DNA of 64,000 nt from Paenibacillus durus (GCF_000756615.1 NZ_CP009288.1:5270001-5334000); one strand, 5' to 3'; counted from the first letter of the stretch, positions 36,006 to 45,873 are shown. A program made the numbers and translations. Notes: generated from the letters alone by a model not told the origin.

Positions 36006-36254
36006 TTATTTTAAGACGGCTGCCATTGCAGCGCCCACTTCGATTCCGCAGGCCTTGCCCAACTGCTGCATCGTATCGACATAAGTCAACTTGACGCCAT
36101 GCTTATTGCAAAGACTAACGATTCTTGAAGTAAGCCTGGGATCTCCGTCTTCCGCCACATAGACTTCTGCGGCCTGGCCCATCTCCACCGCTTTGACGGT
36201 TTGCTTGGTGCCGATCTTGATCTGAGCGTCCCGTAGTCCTCTATCATCAGTCAT
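36006..36254 (-). CDS. L7Ae-family ribosome-associated protein
   Basis: An 82-residue L7Ae/L30e-type protein like B. subtilis YbxF, a kink-turn RNA binder. KIGTKQTVKAVEMGQAAEVYVAED and the later CGIEVGAAMAAVL are typical. ATG 36254 follows GGAGGG at 7 bases; the longer frame from 36335 has no homology. It opens the str operon with its own promoter at 36307-36335, between rpoC and rpsL as in B. subtilis. Confidence 0.92.
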   Translation of the reverse strand: MTDDRGLRDAQIKIGTKQTVKAVEMGQAAEVYVAEDGDPRLTSRIVSLCNKHGVKLTYVDTMQQLGKACGIEVGAAMAAVLK

Positions 36255-36306
36255 TACAAAACCCTCCAATGAACAAAGATAACAAGGATACTCACGCACC
36301 TTAAAC

Positions 36307-36335
36307 ATATTATCACTGCCGCCATACAGTGTCAA
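36307..36335 (-). promoter_or_regulatory. str operon promoter
   Basis: Minus-strand -35 TTGACA (36330-36335), 17 bases, -10 TAATAT (36307-36312). It is placed to drive the L7Ae gene, rpsL, rpsG, fusA and tuf. Confidence 0.8.
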
Positions 36336-36367
36336 GAAAATCTCGAAAAAAATTTCTCTGCAGACTT

Positions 36368-36403
36368 CCGCGCCGGGCTTAACGAAAGATAGCGCCGGCG
36401 CGG
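36368..36403 (-). other. Hairpin after rpoC
   Basis: CCGCGCCGG pairs with CCGGCGCGG (9 bp, 18-base loop). A T-rich stretch comes 12 bases later, so it may be a weak terminator of rpoC or a processing site. Confidence 0.45.
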
Positions 36404-36427
36404 ATAGTCTAACAGAGAATTCTTGCT

Positions 36428-39400
36428 TTATTCAGCCGGAACAGTTTCCAAAGCTTCCTCTTCGCTTTGCTCTTCTTCCGGATTGACCAATTTGACATTG
36501 CGGTAGCGGTTCATGCCCGTTCCGGCAGGAATCAGCTTACCGATAATAACATTCTCCTTGAGGCCGAGCAGCTGGTCGACCTTGCCTTTGATGGCGGCGT
36601 CGGTCAGCACGCGCGTCGTCTCTTGGAACGATGCCGCGGACAAGAAGGAGTCTGTTTCCAACGATGCCTTCGTAATACCGAGCAGTACAGGCTTCGCAAC
36701 AGCCGGTTCTTTGCCGGACAGGATTACTTCCTTATTCGCAGATTCGTATTCATGGATATCCGCAAAGGAGCCAGGCAGCAGGTTAGTATCACCGGCATCA
36801 ATGATGCGGATTTTGCGCAGCATCTGTCTAATCATGACCTCAACGTGCTTATCGTTGATTTCTACGCCCTGATTCCGGTATACGCGCTGTACTTCCTGAA
36901 GGATATAGTTCTGCACACCACGGATCCCCTTGATGCGCAGCATTTCTTTCGGATCGATGGAACCGTCGGTCAGTTCGTCACCGGCCTCGACCTCATCTCC
37001 TTCGCTTACGCGCAGGCGTGATCCGTAGGTAATCGAGTAGACTTTCGATTCCGCTTCACCCTGAACCTCGATTTCGCGGCGGTCTTTCGCTTCGCGAATC
37101 TCCTTCACGACGCCGTCGATTTCACTGATGGTCGCTTGGCCTTTCGGGTTACGCGCCTCAAACAGCTCCTGGATACGCGGAAGACCTTGCGTGATATCGT
37201 CGCCCGCAACGCCCCCGGTATGGAACGTACGCATAGTAAGCTGCGTTCCCGGTTCACCGATGGATTGTGCGGCGATAATGCCGACGGCTTCGCCGATCTC
37301 GACGTGCTTGCCGGTAGCCAGGTTGCGTCCGTAGCACTTCTTGCAGACGCCGTGACGGGCGCGGCAGCTCAGTACGGAGCGGATTTGCAGCTTGCCTACG
37401 CCGGCTTTGACGATCTCCTCCGCTTTATCGGAATCAATCAGATCATTACGGTGCACAATGATTGCGCCTGTTTCCGGATGGCGGACGGTCTCGAAGCAGT
37501 AGCGGCCTTCAATACGGTCATACAGGTCCTCGATAACCTCTTTGCCATCCTGGATACGGCTGACGGTAAAGCCTTTGTCGGTGCCGCAATCTTCCTCGCG
37601 GACGATTACGTCCTGGGCCACGTCGACAAGACGGCGTGTCAGGTAACCGGAGTCGGCGGTACGAAGCGCCGTATCCGCCAGACCTTTCCGCGCGCCGTGA
37701 GTAGAGATAAAGTACTCAAGGACGGTCAGGCCTTCGCGGAAGTTCGCTTTGATCGGCAGTTCGAAAATGCGTCCCGACGGCGTCGCCATCAGTCCGCGCA
37801 TCCCGCCAAGCTGGGTAATCTGCGATTTGTTACCCCGTGCTTTGGAATCCACCATCAGCATGATGGAATTGAAACGGTCCATGGATTTCATGAGCACGTT
37901 GGTCAGATCGTCCTTCGTCTTGGACCAAATTTCAATGACGCGGTCATACCGCTCTTCATTGGTAATAAGACCGCGGCGGTATTGCTTGGCGACAACATCG
38001 ACCTTCTCTTCGGACTCTTTCAGAATGACCTTCTTCTCTTCCGGTACGATAACGTCCGATACGGCGATCGTTACGCCCGCACGGGTAGAGTAGGTAAAGC
38101 CAAGCTGCTTGATTTTATCCAGAATGACCGATGTTTTGGTCGTATGATAAATTTCGAAACAGCGGGCGATAATCGAGCCCAGATATTCTTTGCCGACAGC
38201 ACCCGCAATCGGAACCGCGTCAAGCAGTTCGCGGATGTTGGCACCTTTTTCATAGATGAAATATCTCTCCGGCGTACCCTGCAACAGATTATCACGTGTC
38301 GCTTCGTTGATGTAAGGGAAGCTTGCCGGGAAAATCTCATTGAAAATAATTTTGCCGACCGTTGTGATCAGCATGGCGTTCTGCTGCTTCTCGGTGAAGC
38401 TGGTCTTGTTAAGCGCCTTGACCGGAATGGCTACACGCGCATGAAGACCGGCAGTTCCGCGCTGGTAAGCGGAAACCGCTTCGTTCACGGTACGGAGAAT
38501 CATCCCGCTGCCCTTTTCTTCCTTGTTGTCCATGGTCAGATAGAAGGAACCGAGAACCATATCCTGGGAAGGGGTAACGACCGGCTTGCCGTCCTTCGGG
38601 TTCAAAATGTTGCCGGACGCCAGCATCAGAATGCGGGCTTCCGCCTGTGCTTCCGCGGAAAGCGGAACGTGCACGGCCATTTGGTCACCGTCAAAGTCAG
38701 CGTTGTACGCTGTACATACGAGCGGATGAAGACGAATGGCATGGCCTTCCACCAGAATCGGTTCAAACGCTTGGATACCGAGACGGTGAAGCGTGGGGGC
38801 ACGGTTCAGCAAAACCGGGTGCTCCTTGATGACTTCTTCAAGCACATCCCATACTTCCGGGCTTACGCGCTCGACTTTGCGTTTCGCGCTCTTAATGTTA
38901 TGGGCAAGGCCTTTGTTAACCAGTTCTTTCATCACGAACGGCTTAAATAGCTCAAGCGCCATTTTCTTAGGCAGGCCGCATTGGTACATTTTCAAGTAAG
39001 GACCTACGACGATAACGGAACGGCCGGAATAGTCGACCCGTTTACCGAGCAGATTCTGACGGAAACGGCCCTGCTTACCTTTCAGCATATGGCTGAGCGA
39101 TTTCAACGGACGGTTGCCTGGACCCGTTACCGGGCGGCCGCGGCGGCCGTTATCGATCAGAGCATCAACGGCTTCCTGAAGCATCCGTTTTTCGTTCTGC
39201 ACGATAATATCCGGAGCGCCAAGATCAAGCAGTCTCTTCAGACGGTTGTTGCGGTTGATCACGCGGCGGTACAGGTCGTTCAGGTCGGACGTTGCGAAAC
39301 GTCCGCCATCTAGTTGCACCATCGGACGCAGTTCCGGCGGAATAACCGGGAGAACGTCCATGATCATCCAATCAGGCTTGTTGCCGGAGTTGCGGAAAGC

Positions 39401-40042
39401 TTCGATCACTTCAAGGCGCTTGATCGCACGGTTGCGGCGTTGGCCTTGAGCGGTGCGCAACTCTTCCTTAAGGAATTCCAGCTCTTTTTCGATATCAAGA
39501 TCCTGAAGCAGCTTCTTGACTGCTTCCGCACCCATGCTCGCCTGGAAGCCGTAACCGTACTTCTCGCGGTAGCTGCGGTATTCCTTCTCGGACAGAAGCT
39601 GTTTCTTCTCCAGAGGCGTATCGCCGGGATCGGTTACGACATAAGATGCGAAGTAGATAATCTCTTCCAGCGATCTCGGAGACATGTCAAGCGCGAGACC
39701 CATGCGGCTCGGAATGCCTTTGAAATACCAGATATGAGAAACTGGAGCGGCTAGCTCAATATGGCCCATACGCTCGCGGCGCACTTTGGCACGTGTGACT
39801 TCGACGCCGCAGCGGTCGCAGACTACGCCTTTATAACGGACGCGTTTGTATTTGCCGCAATGACACTCCCAGTCTTTTTGCGGTCCGAAGATCCGTTCGC
39901 AGAAAAGACCCTCTTTTTCCGGCTTGAGTGTGCGATAGTTGATGGTTTCCGGTTTCTTAACCTCTCCGCGGGACCAAGAACGAATCTTCTCCGGGGAAGC
40001 CAGCCCGATTTTCATGAATTCAAAATTGTTTACGTCCAACAA
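36428..40042 (-). CDS. rpoC: RNA polymerase beta' subunit
   Basis: A 1,204-residue subunit. The N-terminal zinc site is CHCGKYK...CDRCG (about 60-80), the catalytic Mg loop YNADFDGDQ lies near residue 450, and the second zinc cluster CGTDKG...CRARHGVCKKC is in the last third. Start is the first of two TTG codons (40042) after GGAGGG. It follows rpoB by 204 bases, a long spacer with hairpins. Length matches B. subtilis (1,199). Confidence 0.99.
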   Translation of the reverse strand: MLDVNNFEFMKIGLASPEKIRSWSRGEVKKPETINYRTLKPEKEGLFCERIFGPQKDWECHCGKYKRVRYKGVVCDRCGVEVTRAKVRRERMGHIELAAPVSHIWYFKGIPSRMGLALDMSPRSLEEIIYFASYVVTDPGDTPLEKKQLLSEKEYRSYREKYGYGFQASMGAEAVKKLLQDLDIEKELEFLKEELRTAQGQRRNRAIKRLEVIEAFRNSGNKPDWMIMDVLPVIPPELRPMVQLDGGRFATSDLNDLYRRVINRNNRLKRLLDLGAPDIIVQNEKRMLQEAVDALIDNGRRGRPVTGPGNRPLKSLSHMLKGKQGRFRQNLLGKRVDYSGRSVIVVGPYLKMYQCGLPKKMALELFKPFVMKELVNKGLAHNIKSAKRKVERVSPEVWDVLEEVIKEHPVLLNRAPTLHRLGIQAFEPILVEGHAIRLHPLVCTAYNADFDGDQMAVHVPLSAEAQAEARILMLASGNILNPKDGKPVVTPSQDMVLGSFYLTMDNKEEKGSGMILRTVNEAVSAYQRGTAGLHARVAIPVKALNKTSFTEKQQNAMLITTVGKIIFNEIFPASFPYINEATRDNLLQGTPERYFIYEKGANIRELLDAVPIAGAVGKEYLGSIIARCFEIYHTTKTSVILDKIKQLGFTYSTRAGVTIAVSDVIVPEEKKVILKESEEKVDVVAKQYRRGLITNEERYDRVIEIWSKTKDDLTNVLMKSMDRFNSIMLMVDSKARGNKSQITQLGGMRGLMATPSGRIFELPIKANFREGLTVLEYFISTHGARKGLADTALRTADSGYLTRRLVDVAQDVIVREEDCGTDKGFTVSRIQDGKEVIEDLYDRIEGRYCFETVRHPETGAIIVHRNDLIDSDKAEEIVKAGVGKLQIRSVLSCRARHGVCKKCYGRNLATGKHVEIGEAVGIIAAQSIGEPGTQLTMRTFHTGGVAGDDITQGLPRIQELFEARNPKGQATISEIDGVVKEIREAKDRREIEVQGEAESKVYSITYGSRLRVSEGDEVEAGDELTDGSIDPKEMLRIKGIRGVQNYILQEVQRVYRNQGVEINDKHVEVMIRQMLRKIRIIDAGDTNLLPGSFADIHEYESANKEVILSGKEPAVAKPVLLGITKASLETDSFLSAASFQETTRVLTDAAIKGKVDQLLGLKENVIIGKLIPAGTGMNRYRNVKLVNPEEEQSEEEALETVPAE

Positions 40043-40073
40043 GGAGCAACCCTCCTTAACCTGATCCTGATTT

Positions 40074-40195
40074 GGTGCCGCCGTTCCTCTCCCGACTCCT
40101 TGCAGCGGGAGAAGCTGCGGTCATACAGCGGAAGGCCACCCCGGGGAAGGATGGCGCTGCCGCTTTATTGTTATCCTCACCAGTGGAGCGGCACC
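40074..40195 (-). other. Structured rpoB-rpoC spacer
   Basis: GGTGCCGC (40074-40081) is complementary to GCGGCACC (40188-40195), closing a roughly 120-base GC-rich region with further internal complementarity such as GCAGC/GCTGC. No T-run. It may control the beta to beta' ratio or mRNA processing. Confidence 0.45.
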
Positions 40196-40246
40196 GCATA
40201 GCACTTGAAATAAACTCTGAGAGCCGCTTCACTTTATGGGGAAAAT

Positions 40247-43200
40247 TTATTCCACTCCGACTTCCGCACCTTCCAGATTGAGGCTCAGCTTGTCGCTTGA
40301 AGTCTCATCCTCGTCGTCCAACTCTTTCATTTCGATCTCCTGCTCGTCGCCGCTCAGGATTTTGACGTCCATACCGAGAGACTGAAGCTCTTTGATCAAT
40401 ACTTTGAAGGACTCAGGAACGCCCGGCTCCGGCACATTCTCGCCTTTGACAATGGACTCGTATGTCTTCACCCGTCCGACAACGTCATCGGATTTAACAG
40501 TCAGAATCTCTTGCAGCGTATAGGCGGCGCCGTATGCTTCAAGCGCCCACACTTCCATCTCACCGAAGCGCTGTCCGCCGAATTGGGCTTTACCGCCGAG
40601 CGGCTGCTGCGTAACGAGCGAGTATGGTCCAGTGGAACGGGCATGGATTTTATCGTCGACCATGTGCGCCAGCTTGATCATGTGCATGACGCCGACCGTA
40701 ACTTCACGTTCAAAACGTTCGCCCGTCCGTCCGTCGTACAGAATGGTCTTACCGTTACGCTGCATGCCGGCTTCTTCCATCGTGTCGAACACGTCATACT
40801 CACGCGCTCCATCGAATACCGGCGTTGCGACGTGGATGCCCAGACGCATGGCGGCGAACCCGATGTGAACCTCAAGCACCTGCCCAATGTTCATCCGAGA
40901 AGGAACGCCCAGCGGGTTGAGCACAACCTGCACCGGTGTTCCGTCCGGCAGGAACGGCATATCTTCTTCAGGCAGAATCCGGGCTACGACACCCTTGTTG
41001 CCGTGACGTCCGGCCATTTTGTCGCCCTCGGAGATTTTACGTTTCTGGGCGATATAGACACGAACCAACTGATTGACGCCAGGAGGCAGCTCGTCGCCGT
41101 TCTCACGAGTAAACACCTTGACATCGACGATAATGCCGTCACTTCCGTGAGGCACGCGCAGGGAAGTATCGCGCACTTCGCGGGCTTTCTCGCCGAAGAT
41201 GGCGTGCAGCAGGCGTTCTTCCGCCGTCAATTCCGTCACGCCTTTTGGCGTAACCTTGCCGACGAGAATATCGCCCGCGCTGATTTCCGCACCGATGCGG
41301 ATAATTCCGCGTTCATCCAGATTGCGAAGGGCTTCTTCACCCACGTTCGGAATGTCACGTGTAATCTCTTCCGGTCCGAGCTTCGTATCCCGCGCTTCGG
41401 ATTCGTATTCCTCGATATGGATCGAAGTGTATACATCCTCTTTCACAAGCTTCTCGCTCAGCAGGATGGCATCCTCGTAGTTGTAGCCTTCCCAAGTCAT
41501 GAACGCTACGACTACGTTGCGGCCGAGCGCCAATTCGCCCATTTCCGTGGAAGGACCGTCCGCCAGGATGTCACCTTTCTTGACGACATCGCCTCTCTTG
41601 GCAAGAGGACGCTGGTTAATGCAGGTACCTTGGTTCGAACGCATGAATTTGTGTAATTTATATTTAACGATGTCGCCTTTAACTTCTTTGCCGTCGACGG
41701 ACTCAACACGCCGCAGCCAGATTTCATTGGCCGATGAGCGTTCGATGATGCCGTCATATTTGGAAACGATACATACGCCCGAATCTTTAGCCGATTTATG
41801 CTCCATTCCCGTGCCGACCAGCGGCGCCTTCGGAATGAGCAGCGGAACGGCCTGACGTTGCATGTTGGAACCCATCAGAGCGCGGTTGGAGTCATCATTC
41901 TCAAGGAACGGAATGAGCGCCGTCGCGACGGATACAACCTGTTTTGGCGAAACGTCCATATAATCCACGCGGTTACTCGGCATTGTCGTGATGTTGTCGG
42001 ACAGCTTGTTATAACGAACGATAACCATCTCGTCCCTGAACGCCCCATCCTCCGTCAACTCGGCATTCGCCTGAGCAACTACATAATTATCTTCTTCGTC
42101 TGCCGTAAGATAATCGATTTGTTCCGTAACTTTACCCGTCTTCGGATCGACCCAACGGTACGGCGCTTCAATAAAGCCGTATTCGTTAATGCGAGCGAAC
42201 GTCGACAAGGAGTTGATCAGACCAATATTCGGACCTTCCGGGGTCTCAATAGGACACATCCGGCCGTAGTGACTGTGATGGACGTCGCGGACCTCAAAGC
42301 CCGCGCGCTCACGCGTCAGACCGCCTGGACCGAGCGCGGACAGACGGCGTTTATGCGTCAACTCCGCAAGCGGGTTTGTCTGGTCCATAAACTGCGACAG
42401 CTGGGAGCTTCCGAAGAACTCCTTGATCGACGCGATAACCGGACGGATATTAATCAGCGCCTGAGGTGTGATCGCATTCGCGTCTTGAATTGACATTCTC
42501 TCCCGCACTACACGTTCCATCCGGGAAAGACCGATACGGAACTGGTTCTGCAGAAGCTCGCCCACGGAACGCAGGCGGCGGTTACCCAAGTGGTCGATAT
42601 CGTCGGTATTGCCGATTCCGTGCAGCAGATTAATAAAGTAGCTGATCGAGGAAATAATATCAGCCTGGGTAATATGCTTCACAGACTTGTCGATATTGCC
42701 GTTAGCGATCAGTTTGATCACTCGTCCTTCTTCGATTGGAGAGAATACCTCCACCGTTTGAAGAGGAATGTCTTCACTGTCAAGAACGCCGCCGCTTACG
42801 CGGTAGGTCTTGGCAGCCATACTTTTCTCGAAATACGGCAGCAGTTCGTCCAGCAAACGACGGTCAACCATCTGACCGGTCTCGGCCAGGATTTCGCCGG
42901 TCGATTCGTCCACCAAAGGCTGAGCCAACCGCTGGTTAAAGAGACGGTTCTTGATGTGCAGCTTCTTATTGATTTTGTAACGGCCCACATTTGCCAGGTC
43001 GTAACGCTTAGGGTCGAAGAAACGCGCTACGAGCAAACTCTTGGCGTTATCAAGGGTCGGCGGCTCGCCCGGACGAAGACGTTCGTAAATTTCGATAAGC
43101 GCCTTCTCCGTGGAGTCCGTGTTGTCCTTGTCAAGGGTATTGCGAATATATTCATCATTGCCAAGCAGTTCCAGAATTTCGGCGTCGCTGCCGAATCCGA

Positions 43201-43792
43201 GAGCACGCAGCAGCACGGTAACCGGAATTTTGCGGGTGCGGTCGATCCGGACATACATGATGTCCTTCGCGTCGGTCTCCAGCTCCAGCCAGGCTCCACG
43301 GTTCGGAATAACTGTGGCCGTGTAGGTTTTTTTGCCGTTCTTATCCACTTTAGTGCTAAAGTAGACGCTAGGAGAGCGAACCAACTGGCTGACAATAACC
43401 CGTTCCGCACCGTTAATAATAAACGTGCCGGTCTCCGTCATCAGCGGGAAATCCCCCATGAACACTTCCTGTTCCTTGACCTCGCCGGTCTCCTTGTTGA
43501 TGAGCCGTACCTTGACCCGAAGAGGCGCCGCATAAGTCACGTCACGCTCTTTGGCGTCGTCCACCGTATATTTCGGTTCGCCCAAGCTGTAATCAATGAA
43601 CTCCAGCACCAAATTGCCTGTGAAATCCTGGATCGGCGAGATGTCCTGGAACATTTCACGCAATCCTTCCTCCAAAAACCAATCATATGATTTTTGTTGG
43701 ATCTCAATCAGGTTCGGGACCTCGAGTACCTCGTTAATTCTCGCATAGCTTCGCCGAGTGCGTCGACCATACTGAACAAGATGTCCTGCCAA
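40247..43792 (-). CDS. rpoB: RNA polymerase beta subunit
   Basis: A 1,181-residue subunit. The rifampicin pocket reads FFGSSQLSQFMDQTNPL, THKRRLSALGPGG and appears wild type; GRHGNKGVV and the C-terminal LGGKAQFGGQRFGEMEVWALEAYGA are present. The C-terminus ends in an acidic tail (ELDDEDETSSDK). Start is TTG 43792 with GAGGGGTGA 7 bases upstream. It has its own promoter and a leader of about 375 bases. Confidence 0.99.
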   Translation of the reverse strand: MAGHLVQYGRRTRRSYARINEVLEVPNLIEIQQKSYDWFLEEGLREMFQDISPIQDFTGNLVLEFIDYSLGEPKYTVDDAKERDVTYAAPLRVKVRLINKETGEVKEQEVFMGDFPLMTETGTFIINGAERVIVSQLVRSPSVYFSTKVDKNGKKTYTATVIPNRGAWLELETDAKDIMYVRIDRTRKIPVTVLLRALGFGSDAEILELLGNDEYIRNTLDKDNTDSTEKALIEIYERLRPGEPPTLDNAKSLLVARFFDPKRYDLANVGRYKINKKLHIKNRLFNQRLAQPLVDESTGEILAETGQMVDRRLLDELLPYFEKSMAAKTYRVSGGVLDSEDIPLQTVEVFSPIEEGRVIKLIANGNIDKSVKHITQADIISSISYFINLLHGIGNTDDIDHLGNRRLRSVGELLQNQFRIGLSRMERVVRERMSIQDANAITPQALINIRPVIASIKEFFGSSQLSQFMDQTNPLAELTHKRRLSALGPGGLTRERAGFEVRDVHHSHYGRMCPIETPEGPNIGLINSLSTFARINEYGFIEAPYRWVDPKTGKVTEQIDYLTADEEDNYVVAQANAELTEDGAFRDEMVIVRYNKLSDNITTMPSNRVDYMDVSPKQVVSVATALIPFLENDDSNRALMGSNMQRQAVPLLIPKAPLVGTGMEHKSAKDSGVCIVSKYDGIIERSSANEIWLRRVESVDGKEVKGDIVKYKLHKFMRSNQGTCINQRPLAKRGDVVKKGDILADGPSTEMGELALGRNVVVAFMTWEGYNYEDAILLSEKLVKEDVYTSIHIEEYESEARDTKLGPEEITRDIPNVGEEALRNLDERGIIRIGAEISAGDILVGKVTPKGVTELTAEERLLHAIFGEKAREVRDTSLRVPHGSDGIIVDVKVFTRENGDELPPGVNQLVRVYIAQKRKISEGDKMAGRHGNKGVVARILPEEDMPFLPDGTPVQVVLNPLGVPSRMNIGQVLEVHIGFAAMRLGIHVATPVFDGAREYDVFDTMEEAGMQRNGKTILYDGRTGERFEREVTVGVMHMIKLAHMVDDKIHARSTGPYSLVTQQPLGGKAQFGGQRFGEMEVWALEAYGAAYTLQEILTVKSDDVVGRVKTYESIVKGENVPEPGVPESFKVLIKELQSLGMDVKILSGDEQEIEMKELDDEDETSSDKLSLNLEGAEVGVE

Positions 43793-43892
43793 CTTTACTC
43801 ACCCCTCATGTCTACTCACTTAAAAATTGATTGCGAACCCCTGTTTGTAACCGTATAATGGAACCATGCAACAGAGATTCATCCCCCCAAAT

Positions 43893-43930
43893 AAAGAAAA
43901 GCCCTTATCGAAATCTTTCGAAAAAAGAGC
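43893..43930 (-). terminator. Attenuator-like hairpin in the rpoB leader
   Basis: Minus-strand GCTCTT...TCGA pairs with TCGATAAGGGC with a bulge, followed by TTTTCTTTAT, about 100 bases before rpoB. It could terminate part of the transcripts before rpoB. Confidence 0.55.
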
Positions 43931-44168
43931 GCATTTCTTCACGGGCGGTATTACTCCATAATCAGTAGATTTGCCCAAAACGTACATATTATACGTTAAC
44001 CAGCGTGTGTTTATGCGTTCCGGCCCTTATCAGCCCTCTCCTCAGAGAAAAACGGCTGTTAATAGGCGTTTGCGCGCAAACTTGCCCTCGGCATGCGCCT
44101 GCCGTTGACAATGTTGACGCTTGACATTTCAGCAAACTAAAGACATGGAGCCTAGCTTAATACTGACA
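43931..44168 (-). promoter_or_regulatory. Long untranslated leader of rpoB
   Basis: No gene is supported. The leader holds a hairpin CAGCC...CTCT/AGAG...GGCTG, the palindrome TTTGCGCGCAAA and three GTCAA repeats near 44105-44125. It lies between the promoter and the attenuator. Confidence 0.5.
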
Positions 44169-44175
44169 TTTTATA

Positions 44176-44204
44176 ATAATACCACTACCAACATCCCATG
44201 TCAA
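44176..44204 (-). promoter_or_regulatory. rpoB-rpoC promoter
   Basis: Minus-strand -35 TTGACA (44199-44204), 17 bases, -10 TATTAT (44176-44181), starting 14 bases after the methyltransferase gene. An 8-base inverted repeat CTGACATT/AATGTCAG (44163-44170, 44206-44213) flanks it. Confidence 0.8.
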
Positions 44205-44218
44205 TAATGTCAGCCTAT

Positions 44219-44824
44219 TTACTTTGTGATTTTTTCAGCTTTTAAAATACGGTATCCTTTGTCTTTGCCAATCTCCCGCACTTCACCGAACAGACTCTCG
44301 AGCTTCGACGCCGCCGATGGCGCGCCCTGCTTCTTCTGAATAACGACCCAGAGTGCTCCGTTTTCATTCAAATGCTCATAGGCTTCCTCAAAAATACGAT
44401 GGACCACCGATTTCCCAGCACGAATGGGAGGATTGGTTAGAATAATATCAAAGGTCTGTCCAGCTACTGCAGCCAGCACATCGCTTTCCATGATCTTCAC
44501 ATTTGAAATTCCATTCAGTTTCGCATTTTCGCGGGCCAGCTCAACTGCCCGGCTGTTAATATCAAGCATCGTCACGATGCCTCCTGGAGCCAGGCGCGCC
44601 GCCGCAAGACCAATCGGCCCATAGCCGCAGCCCACATCAAGCACCGCGGAGCCGTCCGGAATTTCCATGGCTTCAATCAGCGCCCGGCTCCCATAATCCA
44701 TATCTCCTTTGGAGAATACGCCGGCATCGCTTGTAAATCGATAACTCGTGCCCCGGAGCACTGCGTTAATAACGCGTCTGTCGTGACGGGCTTCCGGCTG
44801 CTGCGAGTAATAATGCTGGGACAT
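44219..44824 (-). CDS. Class I methyltransferase, RsmC-like (YbxB type)
   Basis: A 201-residue SAM-dependent methyltransferase. Motif I DVGCGYGPIGLAAA is near residue 62, motif IV TNPPIRAGK near 127; NPPI with this layout indicates amino-group methylation of RNA as in RsmC. Its B. subtilis counterpart YbxB lies in the same place between rplL and rpoB; the target base is not established from sequence. ATG 44824 is chosen since GGGAGG precedes it by 7 bases. It is followed within 14 bases by the rpoB promoter. Confidence 0.88.
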   Translation of the reverse strand: MSQHYYSQQPEARHDRRVINAVLRGTSYRFTSDAGVFSKGDMDYGSRALIEAMEIPDGSAVLDVGCGYGPIGLAAARLAPGGIVTMLDINSRAVELARENAKLNGISNVKIMESDVLAAVAGQTFDIILTNPPIRAGKSVVHRIFEEAYEHLNENGALWVVIQKKQGAPSAASKLESLFGEVREIGKDKGYRILKAEKITK

Positions 44825-44884
44825 ACCCATTCCTCCCTCTTCTGGACTGCTCAGTAAATCCTTAGGTCCTTTGCATACAGCAAA

Positions 44885-44906
44885 CCCCTTGAACATGTTC
44901 AAGGGG
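44885..44906 (-). terminator. rplL terminator
   Basis: The 22-base perfect palindrome CCCCTTGAACA/TGTTCAAGGGG, with TTTGCTG after it on the minus strand. T-run is short, so partial read-through to the methyltransferase gene is likely. Confidence 0.65.
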
Positions 44907-44955
44907 CTGCAATGAATGGGAGGAATCACTTCGCTCCCAAGGATGATGCTTACAA

Positions 44956-45318
44956 TTACTTCACTTCTACAGCTGCGCCTGCTTCTTCCAGCTTTGCTTT
45001 GACAGCATCTGCGTCTTCTTTGCTTACTTTTTCTTTGATCGGCTTCGGAGCGTTGTCTACCAAGTCCTTGGCTTCTTTCAGACCCAGGCCAGTGATTTCG
45101 CGAACAACTTTGATTACGTTGATCTTGGAACCGCCAGCGCTTGTCAGGATTACGTCGAATTCAGTTTGCTCTGCTTCAGCAGCTACTGCTGCGCCGCCAG
45201 CAACTGCTACAGGAGCTGCTGCAGTTACGCCGAATTCTTCTTCGATTGCTTTAACCAGTTCGTTCAGTTCCAGTACGCTCATGCCTTTGATTTCTTCCAA
45301 GATTGCTTCTTTACTCAT
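44956..45318 (-). CDS. rplL: Ribosomal protein L7/L12
   Basis: A 120-residue stalk protein that recruits translation factors. The N-terminal dimer domain is followed by an Ala/Val-rich hinge near 33-48 and the C-terminal domain with GLGLKEAKDLVDNAPKPIKE. It is 51 bases after rplJ with GGAGG before ATG 45318. Confidence 0.98.
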   Translation of the reverse strand: MSKEAILEEIKGMSVLELNELVKAIEEEFGVTAAAPVAVAGGAAVAAEAEQTEFDVILTSAGGSKINVIKVVREITGLGLKEAKDLVDNAPKPIKEKVSKEDADAVKAKLEEAGAAVEVK

Positions 45319-45369
45319 GATTAAACCTCCAATTATATTGATATTTTTATATTGAAATTCTGGTTTGTG

Positions 45370-45873
45370 TTACGCGCTTTGCTCTTCTTTGTCGGCGACA
45401 GCTTTGACTGCCAGCGCGAAGTTGCGCATCGGTGCCTGAAGAACGCTAAGCAGCATGGACAGCAGTCCTTCGCGGGAAGGAAGTTCTGCCAGCGCTTTGA
45501 TTTGATCCGCGCCGATTACTTTACCTTCCACAACGCCGCCTTTCAGTTTCAAAGCGTCGTTCTTTTTGGCAAAATCGTTCAAAATTTTGGCCGGTGCTAC
45601 TGCATCATTCGCACTGAAGGCGATAGCGGTAGGACCTGTCAGAACTTCATCCAGCTCGGTCAGCTCAGCCGCAGCGGTTGCGCGGCGAAGCAGTGTGTTC
45701 TTAAGAACTTGGAATTCAACGCCCGCTTCGCGAAGCTGCTTGCGCAGTTCGGTTACTTGGGAAACGTTCAATCCGCGGTAGTCCGCAACAACAGTCGTGA
45801 TGCTGTTTTGCAGTTTGCCGGTAACGACATCAACCGCTTCCTGTTTAGCTTCAATTACTTTAGCATTTGCCAA
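45370..45873 (-). CDS. rplJ: Ribosomal protein L10
   Basis: A 167-residue stalk base protein. DYRGLNVSQVTELRKQLREAG and FKVLKNTLLRRA-type segments (here FQVLKNTLLRRA) are typical. ATG 45873 has AGGAGGTG upstream. The gene follows an L10-type leader with attenuator, consistent with feedback by L10-L12. Confidence 0.98.
   Translation of the reverse strand: MANAKVIEAKQEAVDVVTGKLQNSITTVVADYRGLNVSQVTELRKQLREAGVEFQVLKNTLLRRATAAAELTELDEVLTGPTAIAFSANDAVAPAKILNDFAKKNDALKLKGGVVEGKVIGADQIKALAELPSREGLLSMLLSVLQAPMRNFALAVKAVADKEEQSA

Noticed and set aside
37136..38950. 604-residue open frame antisense to rpoC
   Set aside because: Lies wholly within rpoC and looks like a codon-bias shadow with odd composition.
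44105..44125. Three TTGAC copies on the plus strand as possible promoters
   Set aside because: No -10 at the right distance and no plus-strand gene follows; kept only as repeats in the rpoB leader.
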